From the NCBI GenBank assembly GCA_964541525.1, contig CAZIQF010000006.1, forward strand, positions 1 to 64,000: DNA of 64,000 bases, read 5' to 3'. Each line of letters opens with the position of its first letter. Within the stretch, counting starts at the first letter, position 1. The stretch comes from UBA1737 sp964541525 (GTDB lineage: Bacteria > Bacillota_I > Bacilli_A > ML615J-28 > CAG-313). This document shows, one piece after another, positions 8,354 through 17,371 of the stretch. Below the pieces are notes generated by a model that had not been told where the DNA came from, did not search any database, and saw only the letters and a list, made by a program, of their open reading frames with translations. Position numbers and translations under genes: made by a program.

Positions 8354-9755
8354 ATGGAAAAAGAAAATCAATCTTATCTTGGAATAAAATCAATTGGAAA
8401 ATTAATGATGAAGTATGCAGTTCCTTGTATTATTTCTTTATTGATTGGAGCACTTTATAATATTGTTGATCAGATTTTTATTGCTAATGCTAGTTATTTA
8501 GGATCGTATGGAAATGTTGCAAACACGGTTGTCTTTCCGTTAACGGTTATTGCTCTTTCGATTGCAGTGATGATAGGCGATGGTTGTTGTGCTTTCATTA
8601 GTATTTCATTGGGCCGTAATGAAAAAGAAAATGCCCATCGCAGCGTAGGTAATTCAATTATTATTTGTGTTTTCAGTAGTCTTTTCTTGACAATTATTTA
8701 TGTCCTTTTTAAAGAACCAATTCTAATATTATTTGGTGGTCAAGTTAATGCTGAAACATATGCTTTAGCAAAAGAATATTTCTTTTGGATAACTTTAGGG
8801 ATTCCTTTTTACATGTTTGGTCAAGCGATGAATCCAATTATTCGTAGTGATGGTAGTCCCAGATATGCGATGATGGCAACGGTTACTGGAGCAATAGTAA
8901 ATATTATCTTTGATCCAATCTTTATTTTTATTTTTAGATGGGGGCAGCTCTTGCAACAATTCTTGGTCAAGTGGCTACAGCAATTCTTTCTATCTGTTAT
9001 CTTTGTCATATGAAAATTGTAAAATAAATCAAAGTAGCTTTAAATTAAATGGTGTCATCATTCGTAAGTTTTTGACTTTAGGCATTACTAGTTTTTTGGC
9101 AGAAATTGCCCTTGTCATTTCAATGGCAGCAGTTCAAAATACATGTATGAAGTATGGTGCCCTAGATTCTATTTTTGGTCAAGAAGAATATGCACAGATA
9201 CCACTTGCGGTTTTAGGAATTGTAATGAAATTTTTTCAAATTACAGTTTCTATTTCCATTGGAATTGCTGCAGGTTGTATTCCGATAGCTGGTTATAATA
9301 TTGGTGCAAATAATATAAATCGGGTCAAAAAACTCTTCACTTATTTACTTCTTGCAGAAGTTATTGTTGGTAGTATTGCATTAATTATTGTTGAATGCTT
9401 CCCGTTACAAATTGCTAATCTTTTTGGTGCAGCTAATGAAAGTGGTTATTACACCACATTTGTAATTAAGTGTTTTCGTATTTATTTGTGTATGATGGTT
9501 CTTGCAACAGTTAATAAAGGGACATTTATCTTTTTACAATCACTTGGTAAAGCTATATCATCGACAATTGTTTCTTTAACTCGGGAAATTATTCTTGGTG
9601 TTCTATTACCAATTATCATGCCTATTTTTATGGGATTAGATGGTTTGTTATGGTCTTTTCCTGTTGCTGATATTTTAACATTCATTGTGGCTTTATTTTT
9701 TATTATTAAAACATACCAAGAATTAAATAGAGATTTGTTATATTCTATCAATTAG
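8354..9755 (+). pseudogene. MATE-family efflux transporter broken by two frameshifts
   Basis: The first 195 or so codons from ATG 8354 (strong AGGAGG upstream) read as a MATE transporter, with typical sequences such as ALYNIVDQIFIA and MNPIIRSDGSPRYAM. At about 8940 the reading moves to another frame, which continues ALATILGQVATAILSICYLC. That frame stops after GTAAAATAA at about 9022, and a third frame then runs to 9755 with the rest of the protein. Adding one G to the G run at 8940-8944 and one A to the A run near 9019-9023 restores a single 467-residue protein, the normal MATE length. Two homopolymer deletions could be true decay, sequencing errors or phase-variable sites. Confidence 0.8.
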
Positions 9756-9849
9756 ATTATATTAGATTGGTTTTTTGATTGACATATCATCAGTATAAAT
9801 AAAGATGGATCTTTTTGATATTGATTTGGTAAAAGAATTATAAAATCCT

Positions 9850-9877
9850 TTGAAATAGAATGATAATGTGTTAAAAT
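9850..9877 (+). promoter_or_regulatory. promoter for the kinase-like gene
   Basis: TTGAAA at 9850-9855, 16-base spacer, TAAAAT at 9872-9877, about 26 bases before the start codon, which also has an AAGGAGAG ribosome site. Confidence 0.55.
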
Positions 9878-9903
9878 ATATATAAAATCAAAAAGGAGAG
9901 TAT

Positions 9904-10446
9904 ATGGATCTGGTTAGTGTTAATAATAAAGAGTATGAAATCATTAAGTTACTAGGACATGGTAAAGGGGGATATTCCTATTTAGTAACCGATGGTAAAG
10001 GTTTATTTGTATGTAAACAAATTCATCATGAACCTTGTAGCTATTATCATTTTGGTGATAAACTTGCAAGTGAATTAAATGATTATCAGCGATTAAGTGA
10101 TGTTGGAATTGCGATGCCAAAAATGCTTGAATGTGACCATAAAAATGAACGAATTTTGAAAGAATATATTGATGGAAATACGATTTTTGATGATGTTAAA
10201 AATGATCTTGATGTTACGGAAGCAATTGTTCAAGTTAGAAAAATGGCTGAGATGCTTAAAGCCAAAGGATTAAATATTGATTATTTTCCTACTAACTTCA
10301 TTATAAATCATTCAGTTCTTTATTATATTGATTATGAATGTAATGGGTATATGGATGAATGGAATTTTGAAAATTGGGGAATAAAATATTGGAGTAAAAC
10401 TAAAGAATTCTTAGATCATTTGAACAATGATCCGAATCAAAAATAA
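9904..10446 (+). CDS. small protein-kinase-like protein
   Basis: 180 residues with a compact eukaryotic-type kinase fold signature. A glycine-rich loop GHGKGGYSYLV lies at about 18-28, and the following FVCKQIHH carries the expected ATP-binding lysine. Near residue 118 NIDYFPTNFII looks like a catalytic loop (Asp with Asn four residues later). YYIDYECN at about 137-144 sits where the DFG metal-binding motif belongs. The usual HRD histidine and the DFG glycine are missing. The C-terminal lobe is short compared with full kinases. Its substrate is unknown; small-molecule or protein phosphorylation are both possible. It pairs with a GNAT gene 9 bases downstream. Confidence 0.7.
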   Translation: MDLVSVNNKEYEIIKLLGHGKGGYSYLVTDGKGLFVCKQIHHEPCSYYHFGDKLASELNDYQRLSDVGIAMPKMLECDHKNERILKEYIDGNTIFDDVKNDLDVTEAIVQVRKMAEMLKAKGLNIDYFPTNFIINHSVLYYIDYECNGYMDEWNFENWGIKYWSKTKEFLDHLNNDPNQK

Positions 10447-10455
10447 TGGAGTAAA

Positions 10456-11022
10456 ATGGATATGATTAGAAAATATAATGATTTAGACTTTAATGAAGTG
10501 TATAAAATCACGCTAAACAGTTGGAAAGGTGAATTAGAATTAGATAACCAATTAGAATCTTTTATCTATCAATTTCTGCCAAAATATCATATCTTAAATA
10601 AGGAATTATCATTTGTTGATTATTCTCTTCAAGTAGATGCTTTTATGTTTGCAGCACTTAAAAATGATGAAAATGATAGTATGATGTGGTTTCATAATAA
10701 TTTAGTGAATTTAAGTAAAGCGAATCAAGCGATTGCTATTGACTATCTTCATTATTTAGAATATAATCATCAAAAAGTGGTTAACCATATGAATGATCGA
10801 GATATTTATTTAGCCTTAATTGCTAGTCAAAAGCGTAATTCTGGTAAGATTTTATTAGAACATTTAGAAAAGATTGCTGAAGTAAATTGTGCTCATATCT
10901 ATTTATGGACTGATGAAACATGTAATTATCAGTACTATGAAAAGCAAGGATTTAAACTTGTCGAAGAATATCATGCCGTATTACAAAATAAAAGTATTAA
11001 AACATTTATTTATAAAAAATAA
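10456..11022 (+). CDS. GNAT-family N-acetyltransferase
   Basis: 188 residues. The C-terminal half fits GNAT: a strand DIYLALIAS, then a helix region at RNSGKILLEHLEKIA where the acetyl-CoA pyrophosphate loop should be. The C-terminal YYEKQGFKLVEEY is the classic GNAT motif B ending. The pyrophosphate loop RxxGxG/A is degenerate (QKRNSGK), so cofactor binding is likely but the family match is not strong in the first 100 residues. GGAG lies 4 bases before ATG 10456; a second ATG at 10462 is possible. It is likely cotranscribed with the kinase-like gene. Confidence 0.75.
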   Translation: MDMIRKYNDLDFNEVYKITLNSWKGELELDNQLESFIYQFLPKYHILNKELSFVDYSLQVDAFMFAALKNDENDSMMWFHNNLVNLSKANQAIAIDYLHYLEYNHQKVVNHMNDRDIYLALIASQKRNSGKILLEHLEKIAEVNCAHIYLWTDETCNYQYYEKQGFKLVEEYHAVLQNKSIKTFIYKK

Positions 11023-11120
11023 AAAAATTGTTTGTAATAAAACTTATTATAACTCTTTATAATTTATTATAATAGTGATGTTTTTAATTGTGTTAATAAC
11101 TTTTAAAAATTTGCCATTTG

Positions 11121-11129
11121 TGCTATAAT
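11121..11129 (+). promoter_or_regulatory. extended -10 promoter for mgtE
   Basis: TGCTATAAT (TGn-TATAAT) about 35 bases before the start codon; no clear -35. The leader is too short to hold an M-box magnesium riboswitch. Confidence 0.5.
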
Positions 11130-11164
11130 TTTAAAGAAAACAAGTCAAAGGAGGAAGAAGTACT

Positions 11165-12544
11165 ATGAATAACTATATTGAAGAAATTAAGAAGATTTTA
11201 CTAAGTAGTTTAACAAATAGTGAAAAGAAGTCTTTAATTTTACAATATCATGAAAATGATATTGCAAAAGCCTATGATGAAATGACTAATGATGAAAAGC
11301 AATTATTGCATCAAATATTAGACAATGAAACGTTAGGTGATGTCATTCTTTATTCTAATGATATTGGGGAAATTGTTGAACAGTTAGATCCCGAATTAGC
11401 TGCTGATATTATTGAGACTATGGACTCTGATGATGCCGTTGATGTATTAGAAGAATTAGATGGTGATATCCGTAGTGAAATCATTGACCTACTAGAAAAT
11501 GATATTAAGGAAGATATCGATTCCATTACTAAATATCAAGATGATGAAATCGGTAGTAAAATGACTAATAATTATATTACAGTTAGTAGTAAAGATACGA
11601 TTAAATCTGCAATGAAAAAAGTTATCACTGATGCAGCGGAAAATGATAATGTGTCAATGATTTATGTTGTTGATGATTTAGAAAAATTATATGGTATTAT
11701 TGAATTGCGTGATTTGATTATTGCAAGAGAATATACAGATATTAACGAAATCATCAAAACTAACTATCCGTTTTTTTATGCAACGGAAAAAATTGAAGAT
11801 TGTGTGGGTAGATTAAAAGAATATTTACTAGACTCTTATCCGATTGTTGATGAAAATAATCAATTAATTGGGGTTATTACCTCTGATAGTGTCATTGAAA
11901 CAGTTGATGAAGAATTCTCTGATGACTATGCAAAATTAGCCGGTTTAACCGAAGAAGATGAAATTACGACATCTGTTTTCAAATCAGTTAAAAAGCGCAT
12001 TCCTTGGCTAATTGTTCTATTGATATTAGGTTTAGCTCAATCATTTTTAATGACTAGATTTGAAGTAGTTGTTGCTACTTTACCAATTATTGTTTTTTTC
12101 CAAACTTTAGTTCTTGGAATGAGTGGTAATAGTGGTACACAATCCCTTGCGGTTACGATTAGAATGTTAACTAGTGATGATGATAAAAAGTTAATTTATA
12201 AAACATTATTAAAAGAATTAAAAATAGGCTTTTTAAATGGATTAATCTTAGGAATTTGTTCAGGTATTTTTGTATTTGGATTCTTATACTTTACTAATCA
12301 AGGTGTAAAAGCAGAATATTTTTCACTTGTAGAAGCATTAAAGGGTGTTTGTATTGTATCAGTTTCCTTACTGGCATCAATGACATTAAGTTCTTTTTTT
12401 GGAGCGCTAATTCCAATTATTTTTAAACAAATAAAAATTGACCCTGCTGTTGCATCAGGACCATTTATTACAACGATTAATGATTTAACTGCTTTACTTA
12501 TTTATTATGGTTTAGCAGCATTATTGTTTGCTTTGATACTATAA
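11165..12544 (+). CDS. mgtE: MgtE magnesium transporter/channel
   Basis: 459 residues, the usual MgtE length and layout. The N-terminal helical domain (about 1-130) includes LDPELAADIIETMDSDDAVD. A CBS-domain pair spans about 131-255. Five membrane helices follow from about 278 onward. Family signatures in the pore part are SGNSGTQSLAVTIRML and, near the C-terminus, DPAVASGPFITTINDLTALL, which carries the conserved acidic residue of the ion path. The cytosolic N and CBS domains sense Mg2+ and close the channel at high magnesium. GGAGG lies upstream. It is 20 bases from psuG and may be cotranscribed with it. Confidence 0.95.
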   Translation: MNNYIEEIKKILLSSLTNSEKKSLILQYHENDIAKAYDEMTNDEKQLLHQILDNETLGDVILYSNDIGEIVEQLDPELAADIIETMDSDDAVDVLEELDGDIRSEIIDLLENDIKEDIDSITKYQDDEIGSKMTNNYITVSSKDTIKSAMKKVITDAAENDNVSMIYVVDDLEKLYGIIELRDLIIAREYTDINEIIKTNYPFFYATEKIEDCVGRLKEYLLDSYPIVDENNQLIGVITSDSVIETVDEEFSDDYAKLAGLTEEDEITTSVFKSVKKRIPWLIVLLILGLAQSFLMTRFEVVVATLPIIVFFQTLVLGMSGNSGTQSLAVTIRMLTSDDDKKLIYKTLLKELKIGFLNGLILGICSGIFVFGFLYFTNQGVKAEYFSLVEALKGVCIVSVSLLASMTLSSFFGALIPIIFKQIKIDPAVASGPFITTINDLTALLIYYGLAALLFALIL

Positions 12545-12564
12545 ATTAAAACGAGGAGAATAAT

Positions 12565-13482
12565 ATGAATAAATATTTAAAAATCAGTGATGAAGTAAAA
12601 GCAGCTTTAACTGCAAATCAACCGGTTGTGGCGTTAGAATCAACAATTATTTCACATGGGATGCCGTATCCTAAAAATTTAGAAACTGCGCTTATGTGTG
12701 AACAAATCATTAAAGATGCAGGAGCGGTTCCAGCAACTATTGCAATTATTAAAGGTGTGTTATGTGTAGGTCTTACCAAAGAGGAAATCGAGTATATTGC
12801 AAGAGAAGGCAAGAATGTTGTTAAGGTTAGTCGGAGAGATATTCCAGTCATTATTTCGAAAAAATTAGATGGTGCGACTACGGTAGCGGCAACAATGTAT
12901 ATTGCAAGTCTTGCAGGAGTTAAGGTTTTTGCAACTGGTGGTATTGGTGGTGTTCATCGAGGAGCAGAAATAACAATGGATATATCAGCAGATTTAGATG
13001 AACTACAATCAACTAGTGTCGCTGTTGTTTGTGCTGGTGCGAAAGCTATTCTTGATTTAGAAAAAACTTTGGAATATTTAGAAACTAAAGGGGTTCCTGT
13101 GATTGGTTATCAAACAACTAGTTTACCAGCATTTTATACAAGGACATCACCTTATCAAGTAAATTATCAAATGGATTCAGCTTTGGAAATCGCTTCAATG
13201 CTTAAGGCAAAATGGGATTTAGGCTTAAATGGTGGTGTATTAATTACTAACCCGATTCCTGCTGAATATTCACTAGATGAAATAGTGATGAATACGGCTA
13301 TCAATCAAGCTCTTAAATTAATGAATGATAAGCAGATTAAAGGTAAAGAACAAACACCGTTTTTACTAAAAACGATTGTTGAATTAACTGGTGGCACATC
13401 TTTAGAGGCAAACATTAAATTAGTATTTAATAACTGTAAACTAGCTGCAGAAATTGCAAAGGAATATGTGAAATTAGATTAA
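12565..13482 (+). CDS. psuG: pseudouridine-5'-phosphate glycosidase
   Basis: 305 residues, full length. The enzyme reversibly splits pseudouridine 5'-phosphate into uracil and ribose 5-phosphate, a step of pseudouridine salvage. Diagnostic stretches are VVALESTIISHGMPYP near the N-terminus, KVFATGGIGGVHRGAE in the middle, and PVIGYQTTSLPAFYTRTSPY. No psuK pseudouridine kinase gene is adjacent. The stop codon shares its last A with the ATG of the next gene (TAATG), so psuG and the pseudouridine synthase are translationally coupled. A GAGGAG ribosome site lies before the start. Confidence 0.95.
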   Translation: MNKYLKISDEVKAALTANQPVVALESTIISHGMPYPKNLETALMCEQIIKDAGAVPATIAIIKGVLCVGLTKEEIEYIAREGKNVVKVSRRDIPVIISKKLDGATTVAATMYIASLAGVKVFATGGIGGVHRGAEITMDISADLDELQSTSVAVVCAGAKAILDLEKTLEYLETKGVPVIGYQTTSLPAFYTRTSPYQVNYQMDSALEIASMLKAKWDLGLNGGVLITNPIPAEYSLDEIVMNTAINQALKLMNDKQIKGKEQTPFLLKTIVELTGGTSLEANIKLVFNNCKLAAEIAKEYVKLD

Positions 13483-14180
13483 TGCGTTTGGATAAATTTT
13501 TAAAAGAAGTAGGACTAGGAACTAGAACCGAAGTTAAAAAGATTATTAAACAAAAACGAGTTGAAGTTAACAATCAAGTAGTGACTGATGATGGATTTTA
13601 TGTTGATGAAAATCGCGATCTCATCAAAGTTGATGGTGCGATCCAAACTTATTTAAAATATGTCTATTTGATGTTAAATAAACCACAAGGCTATGTTACA
13701 GCACGAATTGATAATCTTTATCCTACGGTACTTGATTTAATTAATGACTATCAACATTTAGAATTATTTCCAGTTGGTAGATTAGATTTAGATACGGAAG
13801 GTTTATTATTAATTACTAATAATGGGGGTTTAGCTCATAGGTTATTGCAACCAAAATATCATGTTGATAAAACATATTATCTAACAACGGATGTCCCACT
13901 ATCTTTTGATGATATGATGATTTTAGAACAAGGTGTTTTATTAGATAATCAAATGACTAAACCAGCTAAAATTAGACCAGTAGCAGATGGCTATTATTTA
14001 ACCATCAGTGAAGGACGTTTTCATCAAGTTAAAAGAATGGTTAATATGGTCAATAAAAATGTTACTTATCTAAAAAGAGTAGCTTTTGGACCATTAACTT
14101 TAGATGAAAAGTTAAAACCTGGTGAATATCGATTGTTATCTGCTGATGAAATAAGATTAATCGAAGAAAATAAAAAGTAG
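13482..14180 (+). CDS. rsuA: RsuA-family ribosomal small-subunit pseudouridine synthase
   Basis: 232 residues. An S4 RNA-binding domain covers about 1-60 (MRLDKFLKEVGLGTRTEVKK). The RsuA/RluB catalytic domain follows, with the catalytic-Asp motif VGRLDLDTEGLLLITNNG at about 104-121 and the motif EGRFHQVKRM near 183-192. RsuA isomerises U516 of 16S rRNA. RluB/RluE paralogs act on 23S rRNA, so the exact target is inferred. The start overlaps the psuG stop by one base. A strong bidirectional terminator follows. Confidence 0.9.
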   Translation: MRLDKFLKEVGLGTRTEVKKIIKQKRVEVNNQVVTDDGFYVDENRDLIKVDGAIQTYLKYVYLMLNKPQGYVTARIDNLYPTVLDLINDYQHLELFPVGRLDLDTEGLLLITNNGGLAHRLLQPKYHVDKTYYLTTDVPLSFDDMMILEQGVLLDNQMTKPAKIRPVADGYYLTISEGRFHQVKRMVNMVNKNVTYLKRVAFGPLTLDEKLKPGEYRLLSADEIRLIEENKK

Positions 14181-14216
14181 GAAAATTGAACTATGGTTCA
14201 ATCTCCTACTTTTTTT
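14172..14216. terminator. bidirectional terminator between convergent genes
   Basis: Stem AAAAGTAGGA (14173-14182) with TCCTACTTTT (14204-14213), continued by TTGAAC (14186-14191) with GTTCAA (14196-14201); T run on one side and A run on the other. It serves rsuA and the convergent YidD-fusion gene. Confidence 0.85.
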
Positions 14217-14967
14217 AATGGTTTTTACGAATTACACGATAATGAGGGTGGTATGCTTGATTAAAAATATCACTATGATGAACTGGAACAATTCCATTTG
14301 CCAAATATTCATTTAAGAAAACAATTGATTCTTTTTTAGGAAGCTTAATTGCTTTCTTTTTAATTAATTTAATTAGTACATTTATTTTTAAAAAGAATAA
14401 GTGTATATTTTGATTGTTATTAGTATTAATTAAAGTATTTTGATAGAATACTTCTGCCAGTTGGTCGATGTTAGTATTAACACTTAAATGAATTCGAATA
14501 TAGTTGTTACCGATATTTTCTTGTACTTCATCTTGTATTGTAACATCTTTCATTTCCTGTTCTAAATATACCTTAATTTTTTCGATGCTTGGTGTATGTA
14601 AATGATAAGGACCAAAAGTGTTTTGATAAATTAATTTTATAAAATCAGTAATTGTCATTAGTGGGTATTTATGATAGTGTTCTAATAAAATTGGCTCTAT
14701 TAACGAAGTTTCTTGTTTTAAGGCTTTTTCTTGCTTTTTTTCCAATCGTGATAATGGAACGGGATCATAATATTTTTTATTAAAGGGAACACAACAAACA
14801 ATGCGTTTAATCATTAAAAATGTCGCTTTGAAAAAATTGAATTTTTGATAACATTGTTTAGAATATTCCGAACAACTAGGATAGTGAACACATCTAGGAA
14901 TATGATTCACTGGTTTATTGGTTTGATACTTAGTGATTAAACTGATCATTTTATCATTAATACTCAT
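14215..14967 (-). CDS. YidD-like protein fused to an uncharacterised C-terminal domain
   Basis: 250 residues. The first 70 or so match YidD (membrane protein insertion efficiency factor): RCVHYPSCSEYSKQCYQKF, KATFLMIKRIVCCVPF and YYDPVP are the family's three hallmarks. Normal YidD ends there (70-100 residues). Here about 170 further residues follow, with LIYQNTFGPYHL, NIGNNYIRIHLSVN and a C-terminal VHHSDIFNQAYHPHYRVI. The last stretch is His/Tyr-rich and looks like a conserved site, but I cannot name the domain. AGAGG precedes the ATG. Convergent with rsuA. Confidence 0.75.
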   Translation of the reverse strand: MSINDKMISLITKYQTNKPVNHIPRCVHYPSCSEYSKQCYQKFNFFKATFLMIKRIVCCVPFNKKYYDPVPLSRLEKKQEKALKQETSLIEPILLEHYHKYPLMTITDFIKLIYQNTFGPYHLHTPSIEKIKVYLEQEMKDVTIQDEVQENIGNNYIRIHLSVNTNIDQLAEVFYQNTLINTNNNQNIHLFFLKINVLIKLIKKKAIKLPKKESIVFLNEYLANGIVPVHHSDIFNQAYHPHYRVIRKNH

Positions 14968-15053
14968 ATTATTACGACCTCTTTGCTTAATATTATATCA
15001 AAAAAAATGGGAATTTAAGTATAAAATACTAATTAAAGTGAAAAAATATAAAT

Positions 15054-15638
15054 ATGAAAATCCTTTTAATTATTACACTTATTTTATTTTTAATTTTAAT
15101 AATCAATCTTAGATTTAAAATTTATAAGGTAAATCGTGAAGAACTAAGTATTTACTTAATTGTTTTTAAATTAATGCCAATTAAAATTAAATTAACGAAT
15201 GTTAATCAACCATTAATCAGTGATTTGGATCAGAATCAATTACAAAAAGATAAAAATGCTGCAAAATTATTTTTTAAACATCAAAATTTAGTTAAAAAGT
15301 TGATTGGGATTTTTAGTGCGAATACTTGCTTTTTTAGTATTAATACAAAATATTATTTGGCTAATCTTCCTTTATATTTATCTACATTTTATCTATATAG
15401 TTTAATGCAAAATTTATTATATACTAATCTTGCAAAACTAAAGAAAAGTTGTTTTAAAAGTAGAGTTAAGAAAGTTGATATTAGGCTTGAAATTGATTTA
15501 GATTTAGAAACTAAAATTTATAAAGTCTTACTTTTTATGATTAAGTATCGAAAAGAATTATTAAAAGTATTTAAGGAGGTTCAAAATGAACGATCATCAA
15601 ATTTGCGAATTGTTAAAAATATCGATGGCAAGTATTAA
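15054..15638 (+). CDS. YtfI-like (DUF2953-type) membrane-anchored protein, by position
   Basis: 194 residues with one N-terminal membrane helix (about 1-22), a basic soluble region and a predicted amphipathic C-terminus. It sits directly before and overlaps gerW (ytfJ). In Bacillus subtilis ytfI accompanies ytfJ, and YtfI has a similar size and single N-terminal helix. The conserved internal motif I would expect for DUF2953 is not obvious, so the family call rests mainly on position and topology. The overlap is 53 bases, and the gerW ribosome site lies inside this gene. Confidence 0.55.
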   Translation: MKILLIITLILFLILIINLRFKIYKVNREELSIYLIVFKLMPIKIKLTNVNQPLISDLDQNQLQKDKNAAKLFFKHQNLVKKLIGIFSANTCFFSINTKYYLANLPLYLSTFYLYSLMQNLLYTNLAKLKKSCFKSRVKKVDIRLEIDLDLETKIYKVLLFMIKYRKELLKVFKEVQNERSSNLRIVKNIDGKY

Positions 15639-15978
15639 AGAAATAGCGGATGTTGATATGATTATCGGTAATAAAATTGAAATGAATGATGCAGTAGTAA
15701 TTCCAATTTCCAAAGTTAAATATAGTTTTATTAGTGGTGGACTTGATCAACAAGCCCCCAAGGCATATGTTAATGGGGAATATCCGTTTGGTGGTGGTGC
15801 TGGCGGAATGACATCAATTACACCGGTTGCTTTTTTGGTGTATGCTTTAGGTGAGGTTAAAGTTCTGCATTTAGAGGAAAGTAATCATGCTTTAGAAACA
15901 CTGGTAGATGCAATTCCTTCGGCGGTATCTAAAATTATAAAGACAATTGATCAAAGTAAAAAGAATCGAATTGATTAA
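15586..15978 (+). CDS. gerW: GerW/YtfJ sporulation protein
   Basis: 130 residues, matching the GerW (YtfJ) family. The glycine-rich signature FGGGAGGMTSITPVAFLV lies at about 66-83, preceded by VVIPISKVKYSFISGG. In Bacillus GerW is made in the forespore and is needed for normal response to germinants. The start is set by AAGGAGG seven bases before ATG 15586, inside the end of the preceding gene. It is one of several sporulation markers in the window. A terminator follows. Confidence 0.9.
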   Translation: MNDHQICELLKISMASIKEIADVDMIIGNKIEMNDAVVIPISKVKYSFISGGLDQQAPKAYVNGEYPFGGGAGGMTSITPVAFLVYALGEVKVLHLEESNHALETLVDAIPSAVSKIIKTIDQSKKNRID

Positions 15979-15998
15979 AAAACTTTTGATAAATTATG

Positions 15999-16030
15999 TA
16001 CGCATTGGCTTTTAGTAATGCGTATTTTTT
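15999..16030 (+). terminator. intrinsic terminator after gerW
   Basis: 8-bp stem TACGCATT / AATGCGTA with 10-base loop, followed by TTTTTT. Confidence 0.85.
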
Positions 16031-16123
16031 ATTTATTAATAAAAAGATATTTTATATGCAATTTTTAATAAAATATGTTATACTTATATAAATGTGAAAT
16101 AAATAGTAGTAGAGGGTAAAAAG

Positions 16124-17371
16124 ATGAAGGATGTAATAGTTATTGGTGGAGGTCCAGCTGGAATTTTCTGTGCTTTAACGATTAAGGAACAAGCAAAAGC
16201 AGAAGTTAATGTGACAATTATTGAAAGATTAGAAAAAATTGGTAAAAAACTTCTTGCAACTGGTAATGGTAAATGTAATTTTACCAATCGTTTTGTTGAA
16301 CCTCGAAAATATAATAATCAAGATTTTGTACTTTCAACTTTAGATCAATTTGGTTATGAAGAGCTTATGAATTATTTTAAAAGAATTGGTTTAATGAGTA
16401 AAGAAGGAACAGAAGGTAGAGTTTACCCATATTCCGAAAGTGCTAATACCGTACTTGATATATTACGACTTCGCTTAAATAAGTTAGGGATTGTCATTAA
16501 AAATAATTATGAAGCGAATAAAATTGTTTATAAAAATAATAAATATTTAGTTTATAATAAAAATCAGCGTAATTATTATTTAGAAACCGATTATTTAGTT
16601 TTTGCATGTGGTGGTTGTGCTGCTCAGATCCTTGGTTCTAATGGTAGCGGTTATCCTTTACTAAAGCCATTTAAAATTAAAGTTTCATCACTTACTCCGG
16701 GATTAGTGGGATTAAAAAGTGATATGCCACATTTAAAAGCTCTAAATGGGTTGAGATTTAAAACGGGAGTAAACGTGATTGTTAAAAAAACCAAAAAATG
16801 TGTTTACTCTTCAAATGGTGAAGTTCAATTTAAAGCTGATGGAATTAGTGGCATTGTAGTGATGGAAGCATCTAGTTATATCGCCCGTCACCCAGGTAAT
16901 TATTATCTTGAACTTGATTTTATGAAAGATGTCAGTAACACTGAATTATTAGCAATGCTTAATGAACGAAAAAATATTTTTGCTGATTTAGAAATTATGC
17001 ATTTATTAACTGGTATTTTGCCGAAAATGATAGGTAGTGTTATAATTAAGAAAACAGCTATTGATTTAAATGCTTATGTTCGTGATTTAAATAAAAATGA
17101 TATGATGAAAATTGTTACAATGATTAAAAAGTTTCCAATTGATGTTAAAGGGAATTACGGTTTTGAACGGGCTCAAATTACAATTGGTGGTGTGGAATTG
17201 AATGAAATTGATCCACAAACTTTAAAACTAAAGAAAATGAAAAATGCTTATATTTGTGGTGAAATGATGGATATTGATGGAGATTGTGGCGGATACAATC
17301 TACAATGGGCGATGTCAAGTGGATATGTAGTTGGTAGTAGTATTGCCTCTAGGATGAATGAAGATGCTTAA
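16124..17371 (+). CDS. HI0933/YhiN-family FAD-dependent oxidoreductase
   Basis: 415 residues. The N-terminal Rossmann FAD motif is VIVIGGGPAGIFCAL. The family signature LLATGNGKCNFTN lies at about 43-55, and the C-terminal YNLQWAMSSGYVVGSSIA binds FAD. This places it in the HI0933/YhiN flavoprotein family, whose members are widespread but whose substrate is not established. An extended -10 (TGTTATACT, about 16076-16083) lies upstream with a weak -35. The next FAD protein gene overlaps its end by 14 bases, so the two are cotranscribed and possibly act together. Confidence 0.88.
   Translation: MKDVIVIGGGPAGIFCALTIKEQAKAEVNVTIIERLEKIGKKLLATGNGKCNFTNRFVEPRKYNNQDFVLSTLDQFGYEELMNYFKRIGLMSKEGTEGRVYPYSESANTVLDILRLRLNKLGIVIKNNYEANKIVYKNNKYLVYNKNQRNYYLETDYLVFACGGCAAQILGSNGSGYPLLKPFKIKVSSLTPGLVGLKSDMPHLKALNGLRFKTGVNVIVKKTKKCVYSSNGEVQFKADGISGIVVMEASSYIARHPGNYYLELDFMKDVSNTELLAMLNERKNIFADLEIMHLLTGILPKMIGSVIIKKTAIDLNAYVRDLNKNDMMKIVTMIKKFPIDVKGNYGFERAQITIGGVELNEIDPQTLKLKKMKNAYICGEMMDIDGDCGGYNLQWAMSSGYVVGSSIASRMNEDA

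Noticed and set aside
8910..9755. Separate gene beginning at 8910
   Set aside because: Its first 40 codons are a wrong-frame reading of the MATE gene; the rest is the C-terminal half of the same transporter.
11022..11164. M-box magnesium riboswitch before mgtE
   Set aside because: The leader after the -10 is only about 35 bases, too short for an M-box.
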